Below, in pieces: positions 41,299 through 50,205 of a stretch of DNA of 51,331 bases. The first letter of the stretch is position 1; each line of letters opens with the position of its first letter. This stretch comes from Lachnospiraceae bacterium. Lineage in GTDB: Bacteria; Bacillota; Clostridia; Lachnospirales; Lachnospiraceae. A program made the translations under genes and the position numbers. A model generated the notes under the pieces. It made no database searches, was not told where the DNA came from, and saw only the letters and a program-made list of their open reading frames with translations. Where the stretch lies: assembly GCA_029063085.1 (NCBI GenBank), contig JAIDOW010000019.1:1-51331 (forward strand), given 5' to 3'.

Positions 41299-42411
41299 AT
41301 GGCTAGTTTATCACTCAAAAATATTTATAAGATTTATCCTAACGGTTTTAATGCTGTAAAGGATTTCAATCTTGAGATTGAAGACAAAGAGTTTATTATC
41401 TTCGTAGGACCTTCTGGATGTGGTAAGTCTACCACACTTCGTATGGTTGCAGGTCTTGAGGATATCAGCTCAGGCGAACTGTGGATTGGCGACAAGATGG
41501 TGAATGATGTTGAGCCAAAGGATAGAGATATCGCAATGGTATTCCAGAATTACGCGTTGTATCCACATATGTCAGTATATGACAATATGGCATTTGGTCT
41601 TAAGTTAAGAAAAGTTCCAAAGGAGAAGATTGATAAGCAGGTACACGAGGCTGCTAAGATTCTTGATATCGAGCACTTACTTGATAGAAAGCCTAAGGCT
41701 TTATCAGGTGGTCAGAGACAGCGTGTAGCTATGGGTCGTGCAATCGTTCGTGAACCTAAAGTATTCTTGATGGATGAGCCTTTATCAAACCTTGATGCTA
41801 AGTTAAGAGTACAGATGCGTGTTGAGATTTCCAAGTTACATCAGAGATTACAGACAACTATTATATATGTAACACATGACCAGACAGAGGCTATGACACT
41901 TGGTACCAGAATCGTTGTTATGAAGGATGGTATTATTCAGCAGGTAGATACTCCACAGAACTTATATGATAAGCCGACCAACTTATTCGTTGCAGGTTTC
42001 ATGGGTATGCCTCCAATGAACTTTATTGAGTGTAAAGTTGTTAAGTCTGGTGCAGATGTATTATTGATGTTTGGTTCACATTCTATTAAGATTCCTGACT
42101 CAAAGGCAAGTATTTTGGTAGAGCAGAATTACATTGATAAGGAAGTTGTATTAGGTATTCGTCCAGAGGATATTCATGATGAGCAGTTATTCATTGAATC
42201 TTCTCCAGAGAGTATCATTGATGCAAGAATTACCATCTATGAAATGTTAGGTGCAGAGGTTTATTTATACTTCACAATTGATCAGTTTGATATCACTGCA
42301 AGAGTAAATGCTCGTACAACTGCCAGACCTGGCGATACTGTACAGTTAGCATTTGACTTAAGCAAGATTCATATCTTTGATAAAGAGACAGAGCAGAAGA
42401 TTTTAGATTAA
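41299..42411 (+). CDS. Stand-alone sugar ABC transporter ATPase, MsmX/UgpC-type
   Basis: A 370-residue ATPase of the CUT1 carbohydrate-uptake family. The nucleotide domain (about 1-235) has Walker A GPSGCGKST, Q-loop VFQNYALYPHMSVYDN, signature LSGGQRQRVAMGRAIVREP, Walker B VFLMDEPLSNLDAKLR and the switch His of VTHDQTEAM. A C-terminal OB/TOBE regulatory domain follows (about 240-365: GIRPEDIHDE, TARPGDTVQLAFD). No permease or binding-protein gene is adjacent, as for MsmX-type ATPases that serve several sugar importers. Codon choice is clearly different from the neighbours (strong preference for TTA, GGT and CGT), which fits high expression. AAGGAGG precedes the ATG. A terminator follows, so it is monocistronic. 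Confidence 0.95.
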   Translation: MASLSLKNIYKIYPNGFNAVKDFNLEIEDKEFIIFVGPSGCGKSTTLRMVAGLEDISSGELWIGDKMVNDVEPKDRDIAMVFQNYALYPHMSVYDNMAFGLKLRKVPKEKIDKQVHEAAKILDIEHLLDRKPKALSGGQRQRVAMGRAIVREPKVFLMDEPLSNLDAKLRVQMRVEISKLHQRLQTTIIYVTHDQTEAMTLGTRIVVMKDGIIQQVDTPQNLYDKPTNLFVAGFMGMPPMNFIECKVVKSGADVLLMFGSHSIKIPDSKASILVEQNYIDKEVVLGIRPEDIHDEQLFIESSPESIIDARITIYEMLGAEVYLYFTIDQFDITARVNARTTARPGDTVQLAFDLSKIHIFDKETEQKILD

Positions 42412-42431
42412 TCTTTTACTTTCCCAAGAAA

Positions 42432-42469
42432 AGAAGCGGTTACTGGTGTAATCGCTTCTTTTTGCTTTT
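42432..42469 (+). terminator. Rho-independent terminator after the sugar ATPase
   Basis: AGAAGCGGTTAC (42432-42443) pairs with GTAATCGCTTCT (42448-42459), one G-U pair, TGGT loop, then TTTTGCTTTT. Confidence 0.9.
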
Positions 42470-42510
42470 AGAATTTTCCCTAAAAAGGAATTTTTCTTCT
42501 GTGAAAAAAA

Positions 42511-42526
42511 GTTGAAAATTTTCAAC
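42511..42526. promoter_or_regulatory. 16-base perfect palindrome upstream of CdaR-like regulator
   Basis: GTTGAAAATTTTCAAC is its own reverse complement and lies about 77 bases before the regulator gene. It shares TGAAAA...TTTTCA halves with the dyad at 41131-41151. It may be the binding site of the regulator encoded next. A TAAAAT -10-like element lies at 42556-42561. Confidence 0.55.
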
Positions 42527-42602
42527 ATTTACTTTCTTTTTTTTTGAATTTCCGTTAAAATATAGAGTAGGTGTTTTTACAAAAAAGTAAGGAGTGGATA
42601 GG

Positions 42603-43691
42603 ATGATATCAAATCAAATTTTACAGGATACCATTGAGGGAATTAAAGCGATTACAAGAATTGATTTATGTGTTATGGATACAGAAGGGAAAGCATTGGC
42701 TTCTACACTTCGGGATACAGAAGAATATGAAAAATCTGTTTTGGCATTCGTGGATTCTCCGGCAGAGAGTCAGATGCTTCAGGGATATCAGTTTTTTAAG
42801 GTGTTCGATGATAATCAGCTGGAATATATTATCATTGCGAAAGGGGAAGCAGATGATGTATATATGATTGGCAAAATTGCGGCATTTCAGGTACAGAATC
42901 TGTTAGTTGCTTATAAAGAGCGGTTTGATAAGGATAATTTTATTAAGAATCTCCTGTTGGATAACCTGCTTTTGGTAGATATATACAATCGTGCCAAAAA
43001 GCTACATATTGACACGGATGTAAGACGTATAGTATTTATTATAGAGACAAAGAATGAAAAAGATAACAATGCATTAGAGACTGTACGGAATATTTTCTCC
43101 AGCAAGGCAAAAGATTTTGTTACGGCTGTAGATGAGAAGAATATTATTCTGGTAAGAGAAGTAAAACAGAACGAGAATTATGAAGATATGAATAAGACTG
43201 CCAAAGTGATCGTGGATATGCTCAATACTGAGGCAATGTCTTCCGTACATGTAGCTTTTGGAACGATTGTTAATGAAATTAAAGAGGTTTCCCGTTCATA
43301 CAAGGAAGCAAAGATGGCACTTGATGTAGGTAAGATTTTTTATGGTAATCGTAATATCATTGCATATAGCAATCTTGGTATTGGAAGATTGATCTATCAG
43401 CTCCCGATTCCTCTTTGCAAGATGTTTATTAAGGAGATTTTTGAAAACAGGTCTCCAGATGATTTTGATGAAGAGACACTTACTACCATTAACAAGTTTT
43501 TTGAAAACAGCCTGAATGTATCAGAAACCTCCAGACAGTTATATATTCATCGTAATACTCTTGTTTATCGTCTTGACAAACTGCAAAAAAGTACAGGACT
43601 GGATCTTCGTGTATTTGAAGACGCCATTACCTTTAAGATTGCACTTATGGTTGTCAAATATATGAAGTATATGGAATCTTTAGAATATTAA
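42603..43691 (+). CDS. CdaR/PucR-type transcriptional regulator
   Basis: A 362-residue regulator. The N-terminal part (about 5-125) resembles a sugar-diacid-recognition-like sensor domain (LQDTIEGIKAITRIDLCVMD). A middle region (about 130-265) has a GGDEF-like fold seen in CdaR (IVFIIETKN, VHVAFGTIVNEIKEV). The C-terminus (about 300-358) is a PucR-type helix-turn-helix with FFENSLNVSETSRQLYIHRN and TLVYRLDKLQKSTG. CdaR-type proteins control sugar-acid or carbohydrate use. AAGGAG 8 bases before ATG 42603 sets the start. It follows the sugar ATPase after a terminator, so it is a separate unit, possibly acting on the gene upstream. Palindromes on both sides of the ATPase gene are candidate sites. 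Confidence 0.85.
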   Translation: MISNQILQDTIEGIKAITRIDLCVMDTEGKALASTLRDTEEYEKSVLAFVDSPAESQMLQGYQFFKVFDDNQLEYIIIAKGEADDVYMIGKIAAFQVQNLLVAYKERFDKDNFIKNLLLDNLLLVDIYNRAKKLHIDTDVRRIVFIIETKNEKDNNALETVRNIFSSKAKDFVTAVDEKNIILVREVKQNENYEDMNKTAKVIVDMLNTEAMSSVHVAFGTIVNEIKEVSRSYKEAKMALDVGKIFYGNRNIIAYSNLGIGRLIYQLPIPLCKMFIKEIFENRSPDDFDEETLTTINKFFENSLNVSETSRQLYIHRNTLVYRLDKLQKSTGLDLRVFEDAITFKIALMVVKYMKYMESLEY

Positions 43692-43754
43692 AGGGGATGC
43701 CGATTCGTGACAGGATGATAACCTTGAGAACACAAAGAAGAAAGGAACACTGAT

Positions 43755-44441
43755 ATGGTAGTGCTTGATCATGTAACTATGCAGTATCCAACAGGAACAA
43801 AAGCACTTGATAACGTGACATTTCGAATTAATAAAGGTGAGTTTGTTTTTGTGGTTGGAAGCAGTGGCTCAGGAAAGACAACATTGATAAAGCTTCTGTT
43901 GAAGGAAATGAAACCAACATCAGGTGAAATATCTGTTGATAATAAACCGTATAGTAAATTAAAACGAAAAGAAATACCGTTTCTTCGTAGGAAAATAGGA
44001 GTGGTTTTTCAAAATTTCCGCTTATTAAAGGATCGGACTGTATTTGAAAATGTTGCATTTGCGCAGCAGGTTATAGAAAAACCAATAAATGAAATTCGAA
44101 GAGAGGTTCCGGCTACCCTTACTATGGTAGGATTGGCAGACAAGTATAGACAGTTTCCCAAAGAACTATCCGGTGGAGAGCAGCAAAGAGTTGCGTTGGC
44201 AAGAGCGATTGTGAATCGTCCAGATATTATTCTGGCGGATGAGCCTACCGGTAATCTGGATCCCAAAAATTCTCTGGAAATAATGAGATTGTTAGAAGAA
44301 ATCAATAAAAGGGGAACTACAGTAGTTGTAGTGACACATAATAAAGAAATCGTTAATCTTATGCAAAAGCGGGTGATAACTCTTAAAAAAGGCAAGATTG
44401 TAAGCGATGAGGAAAAAGGTGGTTATAAGGATGAAGATTAA
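43755..44441 (+). CDS. ftsE: Cell division ATP-binding protein FtsE
   Basis: A 228-residue ATPase that, with FtsX, turns on murein hydrolases at the septum. Walker A is GSSGSGKTT, the Q-loop FQNFRLLKDRTVFEN, signature LSGGEQQRVALARAIVNRP, Walker B ILADEPTGNLDP and the switch His of VVTHNKEI. VVFQNFRLLKDRTVFENVAF is typical of FtsE. AAAGGAA precedes the ATG. It overlaps ftsX by 11 bases. The following M23 hydrolase and CtpA protease make this a division/wall-remodelling cluster. Confidence 0.96.
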   Translation: MVVLDHVTMQYPTGTKALDNVTFRINKGEFVFVVGSSGSGKTTLIKLLLKEMKPTSGEISVDNKPYSKLKRKEIPFLRRKIGVVFQNFRLLKDRTVFENVAFAQQVIEKPINEIRREVPATLTMVGLADKYRQFPKELSGGEQQRVALARAIVNRPDIILADEPTGNLDPKNSLEIMRLLEEINKRGTTVVVVTHNKEIVNLMQKRVITLKKGKIVSDEEKGGYKDED

Positions 44442-45342
44442 CACATTAGGATACAGTGTCAAACAGGGACTTAAGAATATCCGAAGAAATCTGCTTTTTT
44501 CTCTTGCTTCCATAGGCACGATTGTGGCCTGTCTCTTTTTATTTGGTATCTTTTATTCCATTGTGCTGAATATGGAAAAAGAAGTGGAATCCATTGAAAG
44601 TTCCCTGACGATATCTGTATTTTTTGATGAAGGTATAGATGAGACAAGGATTATGCAGATTGGCGAAGAATTGAAAACAATAGATAACATTGATACAATT
44701 AATTTTATTTCTGCGGATAAAGCATGGAATACGTATGTTCAGGATGTTTATGGGGGAAATAAGGATTATGTGAATTCTGTTTTTGGTGAGGATAATCCGC
44801 TGATGAATTCCTCTTCTTATGAAATGACACTAAAGGATATCAGCCGGCAGTCAGATACGGTTGAAAAGTTAGAAGCGATAGAGGGAGTCAGAAGAGTAAA
44901 CAGCAGTGATGGTACAGCTAAGAGCCTGAATGCCATTAACAGACTGGTGGGATATGCTTCTCTCGGTGTCATTTTGATTTTACTGTGTGTTTCACTGTTT
45001 TTGATCAGTAACACGATAACGATTGGAATTTCTGTCCGAAAGGAAGAAATCGCGATTATGAAGCTGATTGGTGCAAAAGATATTTTTGTAAGGGCACCGT
45101 TTTTAGTAGAGGGAGTAATGATTGGATTAGTAGGTTCTATCGTGCCTCTGGGGATTTTATATTTTATGTATAATATAATGACACAGTATTTGACAGAACA
45201 TTTTACGATTGTGGCAAATTTGATAGAGTTTGTACCTGTCGGTCATGTATACACAGGGCTGGCACCGATTTCCGTACTTCTTGGAGTGGGTGTTGGTTTT
45301 TTTGGCAGCCTGATAACCACGCATAAGCATTTGAAGGTATAG
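44431..45342 (+). CDS. ftsX: Cell division membrane protein FtsX
   Basis: A 303-residue membrane protein. A cytosolic N-terminus (SVKQGLKNIRRNLLFSLASI) leads to helix one (about 22-44), an extracytoplasmic domain of about 125 residues (ECD) that contacts the hydrolase, then three more helices (about 172-194, 222-245 and 272-292). The loop IGISVRKEEIAIMKLIGA is the FtsX hallmark. Start ATG 44431 is inside the end of ftsE with AAGGTGG upstream. In Gram-positives the ECD drives PcsB/CwlO-type hydrolases; the gene next downstream encodes a matching protein. Confidence 0.96.
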   Translation: MKINTLGYSVKQGLKNIRRNLLFSLASIGTIVACLFLFGIFYSIVLNMEKEVESIESSLTISVFFDEGIDETRIMQIGEELKTIDNIDTINFISADKAWNTYVQDVYGGNKDYVNSVFGEDNPLMNSSSYEMTLKDISRQSDTVEKLEAIEGVRRVNSSDGTAKSLNAINRLVGYASLGVILILLCVSLFLISNTITIGISVRKEEIAIMKLIGAKDIFVRAPFLVEGVMIGLVGSIVPLGILYFMYNIMTQYLTEHFTIVANLIEFVPVGHVYTGLAPISVLLGVGVGFFGSLITTHKHLKV

Positions 45343-45358
45343 TTTGGAGGAATGTATT

Positions 45359-46612
45359 ATGTTTAATAAGAAACGGAAAATTGTTTTTAGTGGAATTCTG
45401 GTATCGGCGTTGGCATTCAGCTGTATTTCTCCTTATGGGTCAGTCAGTTATGCAACGGGTAACAGTAGTGCTGATACTACTACGGAAACGACTACTGAAA
45501 AGACGACGGAAACACAGGGGACAGATAGCGGAACTACGGACGCTTCTGTAGATAAGGCAAGAAAGGATGCCGCAGAGGCTGCTAAAAACAGAAAAGAGGC
45601 ACAGAAAATCCTTGACAGCTTAAGGGAGGCGAAAAACAGTCTTGAAGATTATGTAGTACAGTTAGATAAGTCCCTGAATGAGATTCAGATTGAAATCAGT
45701 CATCTGGAGCAAAACCAAAAGGAATTGGAAGAGTCTATTCAATTGACACAGGATAATCTGAAACTTGCCCAGACTGCACAGGAGGATCAGTATGAGGCTA
45801 TGAAGCAGAGGATTCAGATGGTATATGAATCTGGAAATAAAAGATATCTGGATGTGTTACTCACAGCTACATCTATGACGGATATGATGAATAAGACCGA
45901 ATATGTAGCACAGGTATCTTTATACGACTATAATATATTAAAAGAATTGAAAACAGCCAAAGAACAGGTTGCCAATCTCAAGATGAAATTGGATAAGGAT
46001 CTGGCAAGTAATGAGGCATTGCAAAAAGAGGTAAATGAGCAGAAAGCAACCATGGAGGAATTAGTGGATGAGAAAAATGCCCAGATTGCCCAATATAAGA
46101 CGTCGATAGCAGGACAGGAGGAAGAGGTTGCAAAATATACCAAAGCACAGGCTGAGGCAGAAGCTATAATTGCAGCAGCGGAACAAAGTGCCAGCAGTAG
46201 TACTACAAGTACTTATACTGGAGGAATATTTACGTGGCCGGTGCCGGGATATAATCAGATTACATCTTATTTTGGAGGAAGGAACGCCCCTGTTGCAGGA
46301 GCAAGCTCTAATCATAAGGGTATTGATATCGCCTGTGATACAGGTGCCAGTGTTGTTGCGGCTTCTTCAGGAACAGTGATTGTAGCCACCTATAATTATG
46401 CAGAAGGAAATTATGTCTGTATTGATCATGGAGGTGGAGTGGTAACCGTATATATGCACAATTCATCTTTAGCTGTATCGGTTGGAGAGACAGTTGTGGC
46501 AGGGCAGACAATTGCCTATGCGGGTTCTACAGGAGTTTCTACAGGTCCTCATTGTCATTTCGGTGTGCGTGTGGATGGAACATATGTAGACCCACTGGCA
46601 TATTTACAGTAA
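45359..46612 (+). CDS. PcsB/EnvC-like coiled-coil M23 (LytM) protein
   Basis: A 417-residue exported protein. Signal peptide about residues 1-32; then a Thr/Glu-rich stretch; then two long coiled-coil segments (about 70-160 and 190-275). The C-terminal LytM/M23 domain (about 295-417) keeps the zinc motifs H-x3-D in HKGIDIACDTG and H-x-H in GPHCHFGV, so it can be an active DD- or endopeptidase, not only an activator. The layout matches PcsB, CwlO or EnvC, which work with FtsEX. GGAGG 8 bases before ATG 45359 sets the start. It begins 16 bases after ftsX. A catalytic-type M23 domain differs from PcsB, whose domain is CHAP. Confidence 0.93.
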   Translation: MFNKKRKIVFSGILVSALAFSCISPYGSVSYATGNSSADTTTETTTEKTTETQGTDSGTTDASVDKARKDAAEAAKNRKEAQKILDSLREAKNSLEDYVVQLDKSLNEIQIEISHLEQNQKELEESIQLTQDNLKLAQTAQEDQYEAMKQRIQMVYESGNKRYLDVLLTATSMTDMMNKTEYVAQVSLYDYNILKELKTAKEQVANLKMKLDKDLASNEALQKEVNEQKATMEELVDEKNAQIAQYKTSIAGQEEEVAKYTKAQAEAEAIIAAAEQSASSSTTSTYTGGIFTWPVPGYNQITSYFGGRNAPVAGASSNHKGIDIACDTGASVVAASSGTVIVATYNYAEGNYVCIDHGGGVVTVYMHNSSLAVSVGETVVAGQTIAYAGSTGVSTGPHCHFGVRVDGTYVDPLAYLQ

Positions 46613-46679
46613 TGAGGTAGTATGCTGTCTTCGGACACAAAATGGATTCGATATAACGAAAAATGAAAGAAGGATATTC

Positions 46680-48014
46680 ATGAAGAAAAATTGGATAAAG
46701 AAAACTGCGGTTTGTATGATAATGGCAGTGATAGCAGTCGGCACGATTGGATGCAGCAATGTGAGAATGACAAAGGATGAAACCGAAAGTGTTGAAAATG
46801 GTCCGGTAAAAATGCTGGGCAGTAGTTCAGTTGTGGGTAGGGACACCAATGAAAAGCTGGAGAAAATCCAGGGAATACTGGATAAAAACTTTTATTTTGA
46901 AGAAGATGAACAGACAAAACAGGATGGAATTATAAAAGGGTATATGGAAGGATTAGATGATCCTTATTCGGTGTACTACACAGAAGAAGAGTATGCAAGC
47001 TTCATGGAAGATACTGATGGCGAGTATGTTGGGGTAGGAGTACAGGTGTCCCAGTCAACGGATACCAAAATCATTACAGTTGTTAAAGTATTTGATGGTC
47101 CCGCCAAGGAAGCCGGTATTGTGGATGAAGATGTTATTATTTCTGTTAATGGTGAAGATATCAGCGGACAGGATATTGATACAGTAGTAGACAAGATTCG
47201 TGGTAAAGAGAATACGGATGTGACGATTACTGTATATCGAAGTTCTGACGGAGAAGATCATGAATTTACGATGCCTAGAAGAAAGGTGGAGAATCCAACC
47301 GTAGAATATAAGATGTTAGGCAATAATATCGGCTATATCGAGGTGTCTAGTTTTTATGAAGTTACGGCACAGCAGTATATTACGGCTGTAAAAGATTTGG
47401 AAAGTCAGGGAATGAAGGGACTGATTGTAGACCTTAGGAATAACGGCGGCGGTCTTTTGGATATTGCAACGGAAATGCTGGATTATATGCTTCCCGCCGG
47501 AAAAATCGTATATACAGAAGACAAAGATGGTAATGTGATTGAAGAGTTTAATTCTACTGATGAGGAGCAGTTTACAAAGCCGTTAGCAGTTCTGGTAAAT
47601 GGTTATAGTGCTTCTGCGTCTGAAATATTTGCCGGAGCGATCAAAGATTACGGAATCGGTACGTTAGTGGGAACAAACACATTCGGTAAAGGAATTGTAC
47701 AGAGAATGTTTCCATTGGACGATGGTTCGGCTATCAAGCTGACGATTGCAAAATATTTTACTCCAAAGGGAAATGATATTCACGAAATCGGTATCAAACC
47801 GGATGTAGAAGTGGAATTGGATGTAGATGCGTATAAGGATTCCGATGGAGAAAAGGATAATCAGTTACAGGCAGCTATCGATAATATTCTCGAAAAGCTT
47901 GGGATGAAATCCGGATCATCAGTCACCACGGAAAAGGGAGATGCAGATACCAGTGGTGAAGCGTCTGAAGATACAACTCAGAGCAGTGAAGAAGGTCTTA
48001 CTACAGAAGAATGA
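46680..48014 (+). CDS. Lipoprotein S41 carboxy-terminal processing protease, CtpA-like
   Basis: A 444-residue exported serine protease. The signal ends in the lipobox TIGC with the cysteine near residue 25, suggesting a lipid anchor. A helical segment leads to a PDZ domain (about 105-185: VSQSTDTKIITVVKVFDGPA), then the S41 catalytic core (about 205-400) with LRNNGGGLLD, the Ser motif NGYSASASEIF and the Lys in TFGKGIVQRMF. The acidic C-terminal tail is disordered. CtpA-type enzymes trim or degrade proteins, including murein hydrolases, outside the membrane. It follows the M23 gene by 67 bases, so it may control that hydrolase. GAAGGA precedes the ATG. Confidence 0.93.
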   Translation: MKKNWIKKTAVCMIMAVIAVGTIGCSNVRMTKDETESVENGPVKMLGSSSVVGRDTNEKLEKIQGILDKNFYFEEDEQTKQDGIIKGYMEGLDDPYSVYYTEEEYASFMEDTDGEYVGVGVQVSQSTDTKIITVVKVFDGPAKEAGIVDEDVIISVNGEDISGQDIDTVVDKIRGKENTDVTITVYRSSDGEDHEFTMPRRKVENPTVEYKMLGNNIGYIEVSSFYEVTAQQYITAVKDLESQGMKGLIVDLRNNGGGLLDIATEMLDYMLPAGKIVYTEDKDGNVIEEFNSTDEEQFTKPLAVLVNGYSASASEIFAGAIKDYGIGTLVGTNTFGKGIVQRMFPLDDGSAIKLTIAKYFTPKGNDIHEIGIKPDVEVELDVDAYKDSDGEKDNQLQAAIDNILEKLGMKSGSSVTTEKGDADTSGEASEDTTQSSEEGLTTEE

Positions 48015-48535
48015 TATAACAGGATTTTTGTCAGATGTATTCTTTAAGAAGATAATAAGCCAGGCGACCGTGCGGTACGGATATCTGGTGGTTTCCTGCG
48101 AAACAGGTTGGAGCTGTTGCGTTAAGGATTTTGGGTTTTTGTTTCATAGTTTTAACAAAAAAACGCTATAACGTGTTGCCTATCTTTGTTAAATCTATGG
48201 AGCAAAAGAGAAAATTCCTTTAATGTAGCAGCTCTATTTGGCTTTGTCTGTCAAAAATCTTTTTATGGAGCAAAAGAAAAGATGTTTTATGTGGCAGATC
48301 TGTTTTTGTATTGCATTTTGGCAGCTGGTCAGGTGAAGTTATATGTGATGTGTAATCCAGATAATTTCTTGTTTGCGTGTTCTTTTTGATGTTATGTAAA
48401 CAATGACCGGTAGTTTGCAGGGAATAAAAAATTCTGTCGCATTTAGGTTGTGGTTTTTGTTAAAATAGGGTAAAATCTTATCGTATAATGAGATAGAATG
48501 ATAATTGCGATTGTGACAAGATAAGGAGGCACACC
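48015..48535. other. Long spacer with degenerate ~68-base tandem repeat
   Basis: No convincing gene in these 521 bases. Two diverged copies of a segment beginning ATGGAGCAAAAGA start at 48197 and 48265, 68 bases apart. Each is followed by a similar TTTAATGTAGCAGCTCTATTT or TTTATGTGGCAGATCTGTTT tail. Upstream, CCAG/CTGG and ACCG/CGGT pairs can form local structure around 48060-48095. A short open frame over the repeats has no ribosome-binding site. A TATAAT -10 element (48484-48489) probably serves guaA. I see no guanine riboswitch. Confidence 0.5.
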
Positions 48536-50077
48536 GTGGAAAAAGAATTAGTTATTGTATTAGATTTTGGCGGTCAGTATAATCAGTTGATTGCACGCCG
48601 TGTTCGTGAGTGTAATGTTTATTGTGAGGTTCATCCGTATACAATGGGGATTGAAAAGATTAAGGAGCTGAATCCGAAAGGAATCATTTTTACTGGTGGA
48701 CCCAATAGTGTATATAAGGAGGAATCTCCAAGATGTGAAAAGGCATTGCTGGAAATAGGCATTCCGATTCTGGGTATCTGTTATGGCTCTCAGGTAATAA
48801 GTTATCTGTTAAAAGGTGAGGTGACAACTGCACCGGTTTCTGAATATGGGAAAACAGAGGTGACGATTGACCAGTCTTCTGTTTTGTTTGAAGATGTTAA
48901 TAAGACAACTGTCTGCTGGATGAGTCATACCGATTATATTGCAAAGGCGCCTGAAGGCTTTCAGGTCGTAGCGACTACACCTGTTTGTCCGGTTGCAGCC
49001 ATGGAATGTCCTGAGAAGAAGTTATACGCAACGCAGTTTCATCCTGAGGTTATGCATACTGTAGAAGGCATGAAAATGTTATCTAATTTTGTATATAAGA
49101 TTTGTGGATGCAGTGGAGACTGGAAAATGTCATCCTTTGTAGAGGATACTATTCGGGCATTACGGGAGAAGATTGGTGACGGAAAAGTGCTTTGTGCATT
49201 ATCTGGTGGCGTGGATTCCTCTGTTGCGGCAGTGTTGCTGGCTAAGGCAGTTGGAAGACAGCTTACTTGCGTTTTTGTGGACCATGGTCTGCTTCGTAAA
49301 GATGAAGGTGATGAGGTAGAGGCTGTGTTTGGTCCAGAAGGTCCGTATGATTTGAATTTTGTGAGAGTGAATGCACAGGAACGTTTTTACGGAAAGCTTG
49401 CAGGTGTGGCAGAGCCGGAGGCAAAACGTAAGATTATCGGTGAGGAATTTATCCGTGTATTTGAGGAGGAAGCTAAAAAGATTGGTGCAGTTGATTTTCT
49501 GGTGCAGGGAACTATTTATCCGGATGTAATCGAATCAGGACTTGGCAAGTCCGCAGTTATTAAGAGCCATCATAATGTGGGAGGGCTTCCCGACTATGTT
49601 GATTTTAAGGAGATTGTAGAGCCGCTTCGTCTGCTTTTTAAAGATGAGGTAAGAAATGCAGGGCGTGAATTGGGCATTCCGGAATATCTGGTGAGCCGCC
49701 AGCCGTTCCCTGGACCGGGACTTGGAATCCGTATTATCGGTGAAGTGACTGCTGAGAAGGTCAGAATCGTTCAGGAGGCAGATGCCATTTACCGGGAGGA
49801 AATCGCCAAAGCCGGTGTGGATAAAGGCTTGGGACAGTATTTTGCAGCACTTACCAATATGCGGAGTGTCGGTGTCATGGGGGATGAGAGAACTTATGAC
49901 TATGCAATAGCACTTCGGGCAGTTACCACCAGTGATTTCATGACCGCAGAGGCTGCACAGATTCCTTGGGAGGTGCTGGGCATTGTGACTTCAAGGATTG
50001 TAAATGAGGTTAAAGGGGTTAACCGTGTAATGTATGATTGTACAGGGAAGCCGCCGGCGACGATTGAGTTCGAGTAA
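48536..50077 (+). CDS. guaA: GMP synthase (glutamine-hydrolysing)
   Basis: A 513-residue GMP synthase that converts XMP to GMP with ATP and glutamine. The class I amidotransferase domain (about 1-190) has the Cys nucleophile in GICYGSQ and the His of QFHPEV. The ATP-pyrophosphatase domain (about 200-385) opens with the P-loop SGGVDSS. The C-terminal dimer domain ends in [15 protein letters not shown], close to the usual family ending. The start is GTG 48536 with AAGGAGG 8 bases upstream. Length is standard and no damage is visible. The 3' end of guaA is a known integration site for genomic islands in many bacteria, relevant to the genes that follow. Confidence 0.98.
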   Translation: MEKELVIVLDFGGQYNQLIARRVRECNVYCEVHPYTMGIEKIKELNPKGIIFTGGPNSVYKEESPRCEKALLEIGIPILGICYGSQVISYLLKGEVTTAPVSEYGKTEVTIDQSSVLFEDVNKTTVCWMSHTDYIAKAPEGFQVVATTPVCPVAAMECPEKKLYATQFHPEVMHTVEGMKMLSNFVYKICGCSGDWKMSSFVEDTIRALREKIGDGKVLCALSGGVDSSVAAVLLAKAVGRQLTCVFVDHGLLRKDEGDEVEAVFGPEGPYDLNFVRVNAQERFYGKLAGVAEPEAKRKIIGEEFIRVFEEEAKKIGAVDFLVQGTIYPDVIESGLGKSAVIKSHHNVGGLPDYVDFKEIVEPLRLLFKDEVRNAGRELGIPEYLVSRQPFPGPGLGIRIIGEVTAEKVRIVQEADAIYREEIAKAGVDKGLGQYFAALTNMRSVGVMGDERTYDYAIALRAVTTSDFMTAEAAQIPWEVLGIVTSRIVNEVKGVNRVMYDCTGKPPATIEFE

Positions 50078-50084
50078 CGGATAA

Positions 50085-50123
50085 AATCCCGGAAATGCTG
50101 ATAAAATGGGCATTTCCGGGATT
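50085..50123 (+). terminator. Rho-independent terminator of guaA
   Basis: AATCCCGGAAATGC (50085-50098) and GCATTTCCGGGATT (50110-50123) are perfectly complementary over 14 bases with an 11-base loop, followed by a short T-rich stretch. Confidence 0.88.
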
Positions 50124-50205
50124 ACTTTATGCCGTTTGGCTCTAAAATGGCTCTAATTATTTGAGGAATACTGGATTTGAGGCGGGTATCATGATACCTG
50201 CCTTA
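50124..50205. repeat. Short repeats and a hairpin at possible element boundary
   Basis: TGGCTCTAA occurs twice, at about 50135-50144 and 50149-50158, and a near-perfect hairpin GGCGGGTATC/GATACCTGCC lies at 50181-50202, followed by TTATTATA. The hairpin ends next to the stop codon of the minus-strand phosphorylase gene and may be a terminator. The repeats could be remnants of an attachment region. Confidence 0.5.

Noticed and set aside
48186-48389. 67-residue frame across the tandem repeat before guaA
   Set aside because: No ribosome-binding site, Cys/Phe-rich random character and no family; the repeat explains its apparent internal repetition.
48380-48535. Guanine riboswitch in front of guaA
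   Set aside because: The conserved purine-riboswitch core sequences are not present.
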